NCBI GenBank assembly: GCA_003056285.1
Contig: NDWU01000010.1
Coordinates: 1 to 54,454, forward strand
Source: Candidatus Terraquivivens tikiterensis
GTDB taxonomy: Archaea; Thermoproteota; Nitrososphaeria_A; Caldarchaeales; Wolframiiraptoraceae
DNA length: 54,454 bases
Reading direction: 5' to 3'
Shown one piece after another: positions 33,350 to 43,687 of the stretch (its first letter is position 1; each line of letters opens with the position of its first letter). Under the pieces are notes generated by a model. The model was not told the origin of the DNA and did no database searches. It worked only from the letters and a program-made list of their open reading frames with translations. The translations under genes were made by a program, and so were the position numbers.

Positions 33350-34145
33350 ACCCGGCGGAAGCGTCCTTGAGCACCTCCAGCGCCTCTTTCACCGTACAGT
33401 CCTCGATTATGATGGCCCTGAGCGCCTTGGTTATAGCAAACGGGTTGTCGTGCTGGAACACGTTCCTGCCTATGGCCGCACCGACGGCGCCGGCATCCAT
33501 CGCCTCCCTTACCATCCTCAAAACCTCTAAGTCGCTTTCGGCCTTTGGCCCGCCGGCGATGACAATGGGAACTGGACACCCATCGACGACCTTCCTAAAG
33601 GCCTCCGGGCTTCCGATGTAGGGCGTCTTCACTATGTCTGCCCCGAGCTCGGCGCCTATCCTCGCTACGTGTGCGGCGATTTCGGGGTCGTTAGGGTTCT
33701 TTATGTTCTCACCCCTCGGGTACATCATAGCTATGAAAGGGACCTGCCACCTGTCACACTCGTCAGCAAGCATCCCGAGCTTCTTGAGCATCTTTGGCTC
33801 ATCTCCGCAACCTATGTTTACATGTACTGAGACTGCGTCGGCTCCGAGCCTAAGTGCCTCTTCCACGCCCGAGACCCTTACCTTGAAGTTGGGAGAAGGT
33901 CCCAGGGACGTGCTCGCGGATACGTGCATTATGGTCCCGACGTTTACTGGCTTTGGCATCATCCTAAGTATGCCCTTGTGCATCAGGACGGCGGTTGCCC
34001 CTCCGAGGCTGACCTTCTCCACCGTATCGAATATCCTATCCAAACCCTTGACAGGGCCTATCGTAACCCCGTGGTCCATCGGTATGCAGAGCATCCTTCC
34101 TTTCTCCGTTATCCTGTTTAGCCTAACTTGCTTCCCGAAAACCAA
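33348..34145 (-). CDS. aroA': ADTH synthase (class I aldolase-like, AroA')
   Basis: AroA' condenses L-aspartate semialdehyde with 6-deoxy-5-ketofructose 1-phosphate (DKFP) to give ADTH, the archaeal entry to aromatic biosynthesis. It has the DhnA/FbaB aldolase fold: MDHGVTIGPVKGL near residue 25, HVNIGCGDE, AMMYPRGENIKNP, VKTPYIGSPEAFR with the Schiff-base Lys, and IVIAGGPKAESDLEVL then GAIGRNVFQH-like AAIGRNVFQHD. A plain fructose-bisphosphate aldolase is the alternative, but the position between asd and aroB' argues for AroA'. 265 residues; normal for the family. Confidence 0.9.
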   Translation of the reverse strand: MVFGKQVRLNRITEKGRMLCIPMDHGVTIGPVKGLDRIFDTVEKVSLGGATAVLMHKGILRMMPKPVNVGTIMHVSASTSLGPSPNFKVRVSGVEEALRLGADAVSVHVNIGCGDEPKMLKKLGMLADECDRWQVPFIAMMYPRGENIKNPNDPEIAAHVARIGAELGADIVKTPYIGSPEAFRKVVDGCPVPIVIAGGPKAESDLEVLRMVREAMDAGAVGAAIGRNVFQHDNPFAITKALRAIIIEDCTVKEALEVLKDASAG

Positions 34146-34147
34146 GC

Positions 34148-35203
34148 CTAATCTATCCTCCCAGTTGCATGCAGGAGCTCGGCCGTCAGTATCGCGATGC
34201 CGGCGGCACCCCTTATCGTGTTGTGGCTAAGGACGAAGAACTTCAAGGCTTTCTCGTCTTTTGCGGCCCTTAACCTCCCGACGACTGCGCTCATTCCAGG
34301 AACGCTTCCGGCGTAGATGTCGAGCCTCGGCTGCGGCCTGTCTTCCTCCTCCATGACGATTATGGGTCTATCGGGAGCCGTGGGAAGTTTCAAATCCTGC
34401 GGAAGGCCTTTGAACTCCGCCAGCGTCCTCTTAGCACCGTCTACGCTTACGGCCTTCTCGGTCTCGACGTAAACAGATTCTAGGTGCCCATCTATCGTTG
34501 GAACCCTAGTACAGCTGGCCTCGATTGTTATCCGGGCAGGTTCGACGGCCCCATCCTTAAAATTCCCCAGTATCTTCAGGGTTTCTCTCTCAACCTTACC
34601 CTCCTCGCCCGATATGTAGGGTATTACGTTTCCGAGTATGGAGAGCGAGGGTACGCCTGGAAAACCAGCCCCCGATACTGCCTGCATCGTTGTGACGACG
34701 ACCTTCTTGAGAACATAGGCGTCGTGTAGGGGTTTGAGGGGCATGACCAAGCCTACGGTAGTGCAGTTGGGCGTGGTTACGATGTACCCATCCCACTTCC
34801 TGTTCCTTCTCTGGATGTCTATCAGTTCCATGTGCTCGGGGTTTATCTCCGGTACGATGAGCGGAACGTCCCTTTCCATCCTGTGGGCGGATGCGTCGCT
34901 CACGACGCTGAAGCCTTCTTTGGCAAAAAGCGGCTCCGACTCGTGCGCTGCTTCTGTTGGTAGTGGGGAGAAGACAAGGTCTGCGTCAACGTACTTCGGC
35001 TCCGTCGGAACGACCTCCATATCCGCTATGCTGGACGGGATGTCAACTGGGTTGCCCCTTACTGCCTCCCCGTACTTCTTGCCGATCGATTCCTTTCCCG
35101 TGAGACACGAGAGCTTGAACCATGGATGCCTAGAGAGCATGCTCACGTACCGCTGACCGACCATCCCCGTAGCTCCTAGCACTGCGACCTTAATTTGTTT
35201 CAT
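34148..35203 (-). CDS. asd: Aspartate-semialdehyde dehydrogenase
   Basis: Asd reduces aspartyl phosphate to aspartate semialdehyde with NADPH, the branch metabolite for lysine, threonine, methionine and, here, aromatic amino acids. The NADP motif is GATGMVGQRYVSML; the catalytic Cys is in VTTPNCTTVGLVMPL near residue 150; SGAGFPGVPS and the acid/base His region RVPTIDGHLESVYVE follow. It is the archaeal/fungal-type enzyme of 351 residues. It overlaps lysC by 14 bp and is followed by aroA' after 2 bp. Confidence 0.95.
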   Translation of the reverse strand: MKQIKVAVLGATGMVGQRYVSMLSRHPWFKLSCLTGKESIGKKYGEAVRGNPVDIPSSIADMEVVPTEPKYVDADLVFSPLPTEAAHESEPLFAKEGFSVVSDASAHRMERDVPLIVPEINPEHMELIDIQRRNRKWDGYIVTTPNCTTVGLVMPLKPLHDAYVLKKVVVTTMQAVSGAGFPGVPSLSILGNVIPYISGEEGKVERETLKILGNFKDGAVEPARITIEASCTRVPTIDGHLESVYVETEKAVSVDGAKRTLAEFKGLPQDLKLPTAPDRPIIVMEEEDRPQPRLDIYAGSVPGMSAVVGRLRAAKDEKALKFFVLSHNTIRGAAGIAILTAELLHATGRID

Positions 35204-36413
35204 TCAATCCCACCTCCAGGTTCGACTTCACTAGAGAGGCGGCTCTGTCCGCATCCTTTGCGGACACGAAAATCCTTATGGATGAGCTTATCGTCACTAA
35301 GCCGTAGATGTTTATGCCATGAGACGCCAGCGGTGCGACAACTTTATGGATCACGCCCGGGCTAGTCTCGAGTAGCCTTCCGCTTATGCTTATCACCGAT
35401 AGGCCTTCGAAGAAGCTTATGGCCTTGCCGATACCAGACTCCACGACCTCCTTGTGCAGCTCATCCATCAGCTTACCGGCCAGGTCTGCGTAGACGATGA
35501 TAGACCTTTCGCCCGTCGTGATGTTGAGGATTTCTCCTCCGTGTTTTTGGATGAAATCCACGATGGGCCTGACCATCGACGCTCCGTCCGAGTTTCTCGA
35601 GAGTATCGTTATCATAGTTACTTTAGCCGGATGCTTGCTTACCTCGAGTTTTGGGAGGGTGCCGATTATGACCGTTCCAGACCTTCCCAGACCTTCCATG
35701 CTTGATATCCTCAGCCTGAGACCTTCCGACAGGTACCTTAGCGCCTTTGAGTGGATGACCTTCGCGCCTCCCTCCGTCAGAAGCCTGGCCTCCTCAACGT
35801 TCAGTGTCTCGAGCATCTCAGCCTTGCTGACCTTATCCGGGTCTCCAGAATAGATGCCCTCGACATCCTTGACCAGGACGACCTCGGCGGCCTTAAGGCA
35901 GCTACCGAGGAGTATGGCGGTCGTGTCGCTCCCCCCTCTGCCCAGCGTTGTTATCTTACCGGATGCCGTCACCCCGATGTATCCGCACACCACGGGGACC
36001 TTGCCGGCCTCGATTAGGGGCAGGAGTTTCTCTTTGCACCTTTTCTCCGTTTCTTGGTATATAGGGTTTGCGTCAAGGTGCGCCTCGTCCGTTACTATGG
36101 GCCAGTACTCGGTGCTCGGGTCTACCAAGACGGCATCGACGCCGAACCTATTTAGGGCAGCCGTGAAAAGCCTGGCGCTCGTCCTCTCACCCATTGCAAG
36201 GACCTCGTCGAGCATGTCCGGTCGAATATCCGGATTCACTTCCTTTGCGATCTTCAACAGCTCGTCCGTCATCCCCTTCAGCGCCGAGACGACCACGACT
36301 AGCCCGTGCTCCTTCAGCAGATCCTTTACCCAAGATGCGGCCCTCTCGAGAGCCTTAGAGTCTTGGAGGACAGAGCCACCGAGCTTTACTACCATTATAT
36401 CTTTTATGGGCAT
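35190..36413 (-). CDS. lysC: Aspartokinase
   Basis: Aspartokinase phosphorylates aspartate, committing carbon to the aspartate-semialdehyde pool. The kinase domain has VVKLGGSVLQD, ALKGMTDELL, GRGGSDTTAILL and the KDVEGIYSGDP loop; two ACT domains at the end (MITILSRNSDGASMV and VISISGRLLETSPGVIHKV) allow feedback control by amino acids. 407 residues. It is the first gene of the aspartate-to-EPSP operon, with SD GGGAGG just before the ATG and a structured 130-nt leader. Placement here ties precursor supply to aromatic biosynthesis. Confidence 0.95.
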   Translation of the reverse strand: MPIKDIMVVKLGGSVLQDSKALERAASWVKDLLKEHGLVVVVSALKGMTDELLKIAKEVNPDIRPDMLDEVLAMGERTSARLFTAALNRFGVDAVLVDPSTEYWPIVTDEAHLDANPIYQETEKRCKEKLLPLIEAGKVPVVCGYIGVTASGKITTLGRGGSDTTAILLGSCLKAAEVVLVKDVEGIYSGDPDKVSKAEMLETLNVEEARLLTEGGAKVIHSKALRYLSEGLRLRISSMEGLGRSGTVIIGTLPKLEVSKHPAKVTMITILSRNSDGASMVRPIVDFIQKHGGEILNITTGERSIIVYADLAGKLMDELHKEVVESGIGKAISFFEGLSVISISGRLLETSPGVIHKVVAPLASHGINIYGLVTISSSIRIFVSAKDADRAASLVKSNLEVGLNETN

Positions 36414-36415
36414 GA

Positions 36416-36545
36416 CCTCCCCCCAAAGCTGGAAAAACCATCGGAGAAAAGAGAGCTTCAGAGAGAGGCGTCCAGCTCGCTATAGCGATAATAGCTATAG
36501 CCGCTCGTGAGGAAAAGGCAATCCCTCACGTTCGCCGCCTCTCTT
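36416..36545 (-). ncRNA. Candidate riboswitch leader of lysC-aro operon
   Basis: On the minus strand AGAGAGGCG (36544-36536) and CGCCTCTCT (36470-36462) form a perfect 9-bp P1. Inside are P2 CGTGAGG/CCTCACG (36530-36524/36512-36506, 11-nt loop) and P3 GCTATAGC/GCTATAGC (36501-36494/36486-36479, 7-nt loop), joined by GCGAA, AGCG and GAGCTGGA. The TATA box puts the transcript start at P1. AGCTGGA (36477-36471), in the last joining strand, is perfectly complementary to TCCAGCT (36433-36427), which directly precedes the SD GGGGGGAGG (36424-36416). A switch between the junction and this helix could control translation. It does not match lysine, TPP or other classes I can recall. Confidence 0.6.
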
Positions 36546-36567
36546 TAGATTATCTGCATCTACGTTT

Positions 36568-36578
36568 GTTATTTAAGC
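36568..36578 (-). promoter_or_regulatory. TATA box of lysC-aro operon
   Basis: Read on the minus strand the sequence is GCTTAAATAAC. Its centre lies about 26-28 bp before P1 of the leader RNA, so transcription should begin at about 36545-36548. It is the only good TATA box before the eight co-directional, overlapping genes. The motif is nearly symmetric and could also fire on the plus strand. Confidence 0.65.
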
Positions 36579-36619
36579 GTTTCGATTGAGCGAGGCCGTG
36601 CCAAGATTAATGCTTCAAC

Positions 36620-36657
36620 GTAAACGAGCGTTGGCCAAGCGTTCCTAACGCGTTTAC
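36620..36657 (+). repeat. Bulged hairpin in the lysC/mobA intergenic region
   Basis: GTAAAC (36620-36625) pairs with GTTTAC (36652-36657) and, after a 2-nt bulge, GCGTT (36628-36632) pairs with AACGC (36647-36651), around a 14-nt loop. It lies in the 464-bp gap 36414-36877, outside the lysC leader. Another stem GGGGA/TCCCC is at 36750-36766, and AT-rich GTTAAATATTTATATT (about 36787-36802) is the likely promoter of the MobA-like gene. No protein gene is visible in the gap. Whether the hairpin is transcribed is unknown. Confidence 0.35.
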
Positions 36658-36877
36658 ATCCCTTATGGGTTAAGCGGAGGTGCATAGTGTTTTGTTACTC
36701 TCGTCCCTACACAACCCTTACCTCCCGATCATCCCATCGAGGGGCCTTCGGGGAAGCATGCTCCCCGTAGCGGTTTCTCACGACGTGTTAAATATTTATA
36801 TTAAAGAATGCGATGGATGTTTTGGCTCTTAAGTTAAGCCATGAACGCGCTTCTGAAAAGAGGTGTGATCAGCTTTC

Positions 36878-37507
36878 ATGTCCAAAAGTAGAACGAGGGG
36901 CTATGCCTGCGTCGTTCTCGTAAACGGGAGGGGGATGGGCGATAAAAAAGGCCTAACGAGGATAGCGGGTAGGCCCATGATCGAGTACGTCCTCGACAGC
37001 GTGCCCGACGAGGTTACGGACCTGTTCGTATCCGTCGAGAACGAAGCGCAAGCCGCCGCTTACGGGCCAATATGCGAGAAGTATTTTGCATCCGTCATGA
37101 GGATGGAGAAAGCACAGTACCCGAACGAGTCCGAAAAGGTAAAGGAGGTTTTGGAGAACGTTCCGGGTTCTAACGTACTCATCCTTCCGTGCGACATGCC
37201 TTGCCTTACGTTAGAGTTTACTTGCTTTCTTCTAGAGGCCTCCAAAAAGTTTACGGCCGTTCTGCCGAGGATGCTGGACAACAGCGTTGACTTTACCCTG
37301 GCATCCTACCAGGCCGAGCCTTTTATCGAGGCCTTCAGAAAATATCCCGACATGCGCATGCCCGAGCTTATCAAGAAGGTTCGGAACGTCCTTTACATGT
37401 CAACCAACTCCCTCAAAATGTTTGACAGCAAGCTTAGCATCCTATACAGGGTCTCTTCCTTTGCGGACATACCTAAAGTGGAAAACGTGATCCGCAATAA
37501 GCTGTGA
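36878..37507 (+). CDS. MobA-like NTP transferase
   Basis: A 209-residue nucleotidyltransferase of the NTP_transf_3 type (MobA, CobY). The N-terminal pyrophosphorylase motif is VNGRGMGDKKGLTRIAGRPMIEYVLD, followed by ILPCDMPCLT with the metal-binding Asp. Archaeal relatives transfer GMP to adenosylcobinamide phosphate (CobY) or to molybdopterin (MobA), and this sequence alone does not decide. No cobalamin or molybdopterin genes are beside it. Transcription probably starts at the AT-rich box near 36790. The next gene, HypE-like, starts 36 bp downstream. Confidence 0.8.
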   Translation: MSKSRTRGYACVVLVNGRGMGDKKGLTRIAGRPMIEYVLDSVPDEVTDLFVSVENEAQAAAYGPICEKYFASVMRMEKAQYPNESEKVKEVLENVPGSNVLILPCDMPCLTLEFTCFLLEASKKFTAVLPRMLDNSVDFTLASYQAEPFIEAFRKYPDMRMPELIKKVRNVLYMSTNSLKMFDSKLSILYRVSSFADIPKVENVIRNKL

Positions 37508-37543
37508 GGTTCGTTACGTTAACGCACATGACAGGGTTATGGT

Positions 37544-38563
37544 ATGAAAATAAGGTTTGGCAAGCTGCCAAAAGAAGTATTAGAGAAAACTGTCTTTAAG
37601 TGGTTAGGGGCTAGGAGGGGTGACGTCCTCCTATGGCCGGCATACGGTGAGGATGCCGCGGTCGTCTGCGTGCCAAAGGGTCGCTTGGTTGTTGCCTGCG
37701 ATCCCATCACCGGTTCGAGGAGGCTGGCCGGATGGTTGTCAGTCCACATAAACGCTAACGACGTAGCGGTCTGCGGAGCAAAACCCGCTTGGTTCTCATC
37801 CTGTATTTTGCTACCTGAATACGATGAGCGCGCTTTCGCATCCATAGCTAAACAGATTCACAAAGCGGCATCCGAGCTCCGCGTCTCTGTCGTCACGGGC
37901 CATTCTGAGGTCGCGCCTTGCGTCTCCGAGCCGATCATAATAGGTACGATGATGGGCATGCTTGAAGGGAAGAAGTACTATACAACCGGAGGCGCAAAAC
38001 CGGGTGACATGATAATAATGACGAAGACTGCCGGTATAGAGGGTACTGCAATCCTTGCGACGGACTTCTCGGGTGTGCTAAGTTCTAAGGTAGACGCTTC
38101 CATGCTAAGAAGGGCCTCCTCTTTTTACAGGAGGATAAGCGTCGTAGAGGATGCCCTTAGGATAGCCTCAACAGGTCTTGCAACGGCGATGCACGACCCT
38201 ACGGAGGGAGGCATCCTGGGTGGGCTTTACGAGCTGGCGGAAGCATCAGGGACGGGGTTTGTGGTCTACGAGGATGCAATACCCGTCGCCAAGGAAACAA
38301 GGATGCTCTGCGAGGCTCTCGATTGCGACCCCCTGAAGCTGATCAGCTCGGGCACGCTCATAGCGTCCGTCAGGGCCAGCCGTAAGGGACTCCTTAAGGC
38401 CCTTAAGAAGACGGGCGTAAAAGCTGCGATCATAGGCGAGGTAGTACGTAAAAAGGAGGGTAGAAAATTGATAAGGTCTGGGGGCGTCGTCGAGAGCATC
38501 AGGTCGTCGGTTACAGATGAGTTGTGGAGGATCTTATCCGAGATACCTTTGGAACGCCAATAG
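37544..38563 (+). CDS. AIR synthase-related protein (HypE-like)
   Basis: A 339-residue member of the PurM/HypE/SelD/ThiL superfamily. The N-terminal half has GEDAAVVCVPKGRLVVACDPITG, SVHINANDVAVCGAKPAWF and the phosphate-binding TGHSEVAP; the C-terminal half has AMHDPTEGGILGGLYELAEASG and SSGTLIASV. It is closest in look to archaeal HypE paralogs seen in organisms without other hydrogenase genes. HypE ends in a conserved Cys that is thiocarboxamidated; the C-terminus here, IPLERQ, lacks it, so a hydrogenase maturation role is unlikely. Function unknown. Confidence 0.8.
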   Translation: MKIRFGKLPKEVLEKTVFKWLGARRGDVLLWPAYGEDAAVVCVPKGRLVVACDPITGSRRLAGWLSVHINANDVAVCGAKPAWFSSCILLPEYDERAFASIAKQIHKAASELRVSVVTGHSEVAPCVSEPIIIGTMMGMLEGKKYYTTGGAKPGDMIIMTKTAGIEGTAILATDFSGVLSSKVDASMLRRASSFYRRISVVEDALRIASTGLATAMHDPTEGGILGGLYELAEASGTGFVVYEDAIPVAKETRMLCEALDCDPLKLISSGTLIASVRASRKGLLKALKKTGVKAAIIGEVVRKKEGRKLIRSGGVVESIRSSVTDELWRILSEIPLERQ

Positions 38564-38571
38564 TTTAAATA
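38562..38571 (+). promoter_or_regulatory. TATA box of rtcB
   Basis: AGTTTAAATA overlaps the stop codon of the preceding gene and is about 29 bp before the rtcB ATG, which gives an almost leaderless mRNA. Confidence 0.55.
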
Positions 38572-38595
38572 CATCGACAGCTAAGTATCGACGGT

Positions 38596-41454
38596 ATGAA
38601 CAACATACCGTTAAAGAGGCTGGAGGAGAACGTCTGGGTTATAGAGAAGAATTTTAAGCAGGGTATGAGGGTACCCGTTACCATATTCGCATCGCAGAAA
38701 TTGCTCCAAAAGATGATGCAGGACAGGACGCTCGACCAGGGTGCGAACGTCGCCATGCTTCCGGGCATATACAAGGCCAGCATAGTGCTTCCGGATGCGC
38801 ACGAGGGCTATGGATTTCCTATAGGAGGTGTGGCAGCCATGGACGCAAGCGATGGTGTTATATCGCCAGGTGGCGTAGGGTACGATATAAACTGCATTCC
38901 GGCGGGAACCAGGATACTAACGAGGTACGGTGCGACTAGGCCGATAGAGGAGCTTCGGATAGGAGACGAGGTCTTATGCATTAGGGGGTGCACCGCAGAA
39001 GAGGCCAAGGTAATTCTTCGAATGAGTAGGCGCGATAAAATTGTACTTAAGATTAGGACTAAGAGCGGGTTCGATATTAAAGTAACGCCGGATCATCCTA
39101 TACTCACACCAATGGGTATGGTTGAGGCAAGGCTGCTAAGAATTGGGGATAGGGTTGCGACCTACCCCTTCGAGGGTGTGGCGTATGAGGAGCACGAGGA
39201 AAGGGTGATCCTCCCAGAGAACGTTTTTGAGAGGAAAGTTTCTTCTGAGCTGAAAAAGCGCGACCTACTTCCCTTAACCTCTAAAAACAAAAAACTGCCG
39301 GTGCTGATAAAGCTCCTTGGATACTTCACAGGAGATGGGACATTCGATGGGAAGAAAGTTATCTTTTACGGAAGTAAGGAGGGGCTTAAAAAGCTTCAAG
39401 AAGACATAAGGCTCCTAGGCTATACCCCCTCGAAGATCCACGTAAGGAAACGGGTTAGTGTAATAAATGGCAAGAGCACGGTTGGAAGAGAGTATTCCGT
39501 TCACGTTCCAGCCAGAAGCTTTAAAGAGCTTCTTATAAAGCTCGGCGCACCTTCTGGTAATAAGGTCGAGACGGCCTACGAGGTGCCCAGCTGGCTTTTC
39601 AGCCTGCCAGCTTGGATGAAGAGGCTATATTTGGCATCGCTTTTCGGAGCCGAGCTAGACAAGCCTCGGACAGTAAATGGTTATAATTTCGAACCTCCCC
39701 AGCTGACGCTAACAAAAGTCGAAGAGCTCGAGGATAACGGAAGGTTGTTCCTAAGTCAGATTACGAAGCTCTTAAGAGAATTCGGGGTTGAGGTATGCGG
39801 GATAAACGTTATCAGGATGGATAAGAAGGTTAAACTTGGGTTAACGATCTCAGAGAAGCCCTCAAACCTAGTAAACCTCTGGAGCAGGATAGGCTATGAG
39901 TATTCACCAGAGAGGATGAGGCTAGCATTAGCAGCCGTCGCTTGGCTTAAACTCAAGGAAAAGGTACCCAGGAGCAGGGAAGAGGCAGAGGCTAAAGCCA
40001 TTTTGATGCTCGCCTCAGGAACCTCCGGGGGTACAATAATAGAGCAGACCACGTCGGAATACGTTGACCAGAGATCCACCGAGCGACAAATCTACGAAGG
40101 TAGGTTAAGCTCTCCCATGGATCCTACAAGCTTTCCAAAGTTTGAGGAGTGGGCCGAAAAGACATTAGAGGGCGATATCGTGTGGGACGAGATAGAAAGC
40201 ATCGAGCCGATCGAGTTCGAAGGGGAAGTGTATGACTTTACAGTAGATAACGAAGGGCATAGCTTCGTCGCGGAAGGGTTTGTTGTTTCAAACTGCGGCG
40301 TCAGGCTCATGGTAACAAACCTTACCGTGAAGGACGTGATGCCTAAGCTAAGGGAGCTCGTCGATTCGATTTTCAAGAACGTTCCCGCAGGCCTTGGAAG
40401 CAGGCGGAGAGACTTTAGGGTAAGCTCCTCCGACCTGGATAGGATAGCCGTAGAGGGCGCGCGTTACATCATAGAAAAGTACGGGCTCGGATGGAGCGAG
40501 GACATAAAGCATATAGAGGAGGAGGGGACGTTAGAGGGAGCAGACCCGTCTAAGGTTTCGCCGACAGCCAAGAGCAGGGGCGAGCCGCAGATAGGCACAC
40601 TCGGTAGCGGCAACCACTTCCTCGAGGTACAGAGGGTTGACAAAATATTTGACCGAGAGGCCGCGAAGCTCATGGGGATAACCCAGGAGAACCAGATTAC
40701 GGTCCTGGTTCACACAGGTAGTAGGGGATACGGTCACCAGATATGTAGCGACTACCTGAAGGTTATGGAGAGGGCGGCCCACAAGTATGGTATCAAGCTA
40801 CCGGACAGGGAGCTAGCGTGCGCGCCCGCAAACACGCCAGAGGCCGACCAGTACCTTAAGGCTTTTGCCTGCGCCGTTAACTTTGCGTTCGCGAACAGGC
40901 AGGCGATCAGCCATTGGGTAAGGCAGAGCTTCGAGGAGGTGTTCAGAGAGCCTGCAGAGTCGCTAGGCATGAAGGTCGTGTACGACGTAGCCCACAACAT
41001 AGTAAAGCTCGAAAAGCATAAGGTAAACGGTGAGACGAAGGACGTTTACGTTCACAGGAAGGGAGCTACGAGGAGCTTTCCAGCTGGACACCCGCTCGTG
41101 CCCAGCGACTACAGGAGCATAGGGCAGCCGGTTATAATCCCTGGTTCGATGGGAACAGCCAGCTGGCTTCTCTTGGGAAACCCGAGGGCCATGGAGCTTA
41201 GCTTCGGCAGCACGGCCCACGGAGCGGGAAGGGAAATGAGCAGGGCAGGGGCGAAGAGGAAGTACACTGGCCTGACAATCATGAAGGAGATGGAGAGCAA
41301 GGGAATAATTGTCAGGAGCGATAGTACTGAGACCTTGGTGGAGGAGGCAGACGAGGCCTATAAGAACGTTGACGACGTCGTAGAGGTTAGCCACGCGGTA
41401 GGTATAGCGACGAAGGTCGCCAGGATGGTTCCTATAGGGGTAATCAAGGGTTAA
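38596..41454 (+). CDS. rtcB: RtcB RNA-splicing ligase with intein
   Basis: RtcB joins RNA 2',3'-cyclic phosphate ends to 5'-OH ends, the ligation step of archaeal tRNA splicing, using GTP and Mn2+. The 952-residue precursor contains a 467-residue intein after Asn99; the mature ligase would have 485 residues. N-extein block LPDAHEGYGFPIGG and ISPGGVGYDIN meet the C-extein CGVRLM, so the intein splits the metal-binding Cys site. Further active-site elements are GSGNHFLEVQ, LVHTGSRGYGHQI, YDVAHNIVK and the guanylylated His in STAHGAGREMSR. All are intact, so splicing should give active enzyme. The promoter is a TATA box 29 bp upstream. Confidence 0.96.
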   Translation: MNNIPLKRLEENVWVIEKNFKQGMRVPVTIFASQKLLQKMMQDRTLDQGANVAMLPGIYKASIVLPDAHEGYGFPIGGVAAMDASDGVISPGGVGYDINCIPAGTRILTRYGATRPIEELRIGDEVLCIRGCTAEEAKVILRMSRRDKIVLKIRTKSGFDIKVTPDHPILTPMGMVEARLLRIGDRVATYPFEGVAYEEHEERVILPENVFERKVSSELKKRDLLPLTSKNKKLPVLIKLLGYFTGDGTFDGKKVIFYGSKEGLKKLQEDIRLLGYTPSKIHVRKRVSVINGKSTVGREYSVHVPARSFKELLIKLGAPSGNKVETAYEVPSWLFSLPAWMKRLYLASLFGAELDKPRTVNGYNFEPPQLTLTKVEELEDNGRLFLSQITKLLREFGVEVCGINVIRMDKKVKLGLTISEKPSNLVNLWSRIGYEYSPERMRLALAAVAWLKLKEKVPRSREEAEAKAILMLASGTSGGTIIEQTTSEYVDQRSTERQIYEGRLSSPMDPTSFPKFEEWAEKTLEGDIVWDEIESIEPIEFEGEVYDFTVDNEGHSFVAEGFVVSNCGVRLMVTNLTVKDVMPKLRELVDSIFKNVPAGLGSRRRDFRVSSSDLDRIAVEGARYIIEKYGLGWSEDIKHIEEEGTLEGADPSKVSPTAKSRGEPQIGTLGSGNHFLEVQRVDKIFDREAAKLMGITQENQITVLVHTGSRGYGHQICSDYLKVMERAAHKYGIKLPDRELACAPANTPEADQYLKAFACAVNFAFANRQAISHWVRQSFEEVFREPAESLGMKVVYDVAHNIVKLEKHKVNGETKDVYVHRKGATRSFPAGHPLVPSDYRSIGQPVIIPGSMGTASWLLLGNPRAMELSFGSTAHGAGREMSRAGAKRKYTGLTIMKEMESKGIIVRSDSTETLVEEADEAYKNVDDVVEVSHAVGIATKVARMVPIGVIKG
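38893..40293 (+). other. RtcB intein with LAGLIDADG homing domain
   Basis: The intein begins with Cys (CIPAGTRILTRYGATRPIEEL, block A), has block B VTPDHPILT with its TxxH, a homing endonuclease with two LAGLIDADG-type helices (LLGYFTGDGTF and LYLASLFGAEL), block F VYDFTVDNEGHSFVAEG and ends FVVSN before extein Cys. Both endonuclease acidic positions (Asp, Glu) are present. The penultimate residue is Ser, not the usual His, which is tolerated in some inteins. The insertion site equals that of the intein I recall in Pyrococcus horikoshii RtcB. The coding sequence looks intact, so it may be mobile. Confidence 0.93.
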
Positions 41455-41494
41455 AAAGGCAAAGAATTTAATATTAACAATGCAACTCGCTTGA

Positions 41495-43684
<2,190 letters not shown>

Positions 43685-43687
43685 AGG

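Noticed and set aside
37544-38563. Hydrogenase maturation protein HypE
   Set aside because: The C-terminal Cys that HypE needs is missing and no other hyp or hydrogenase gene is nearby.
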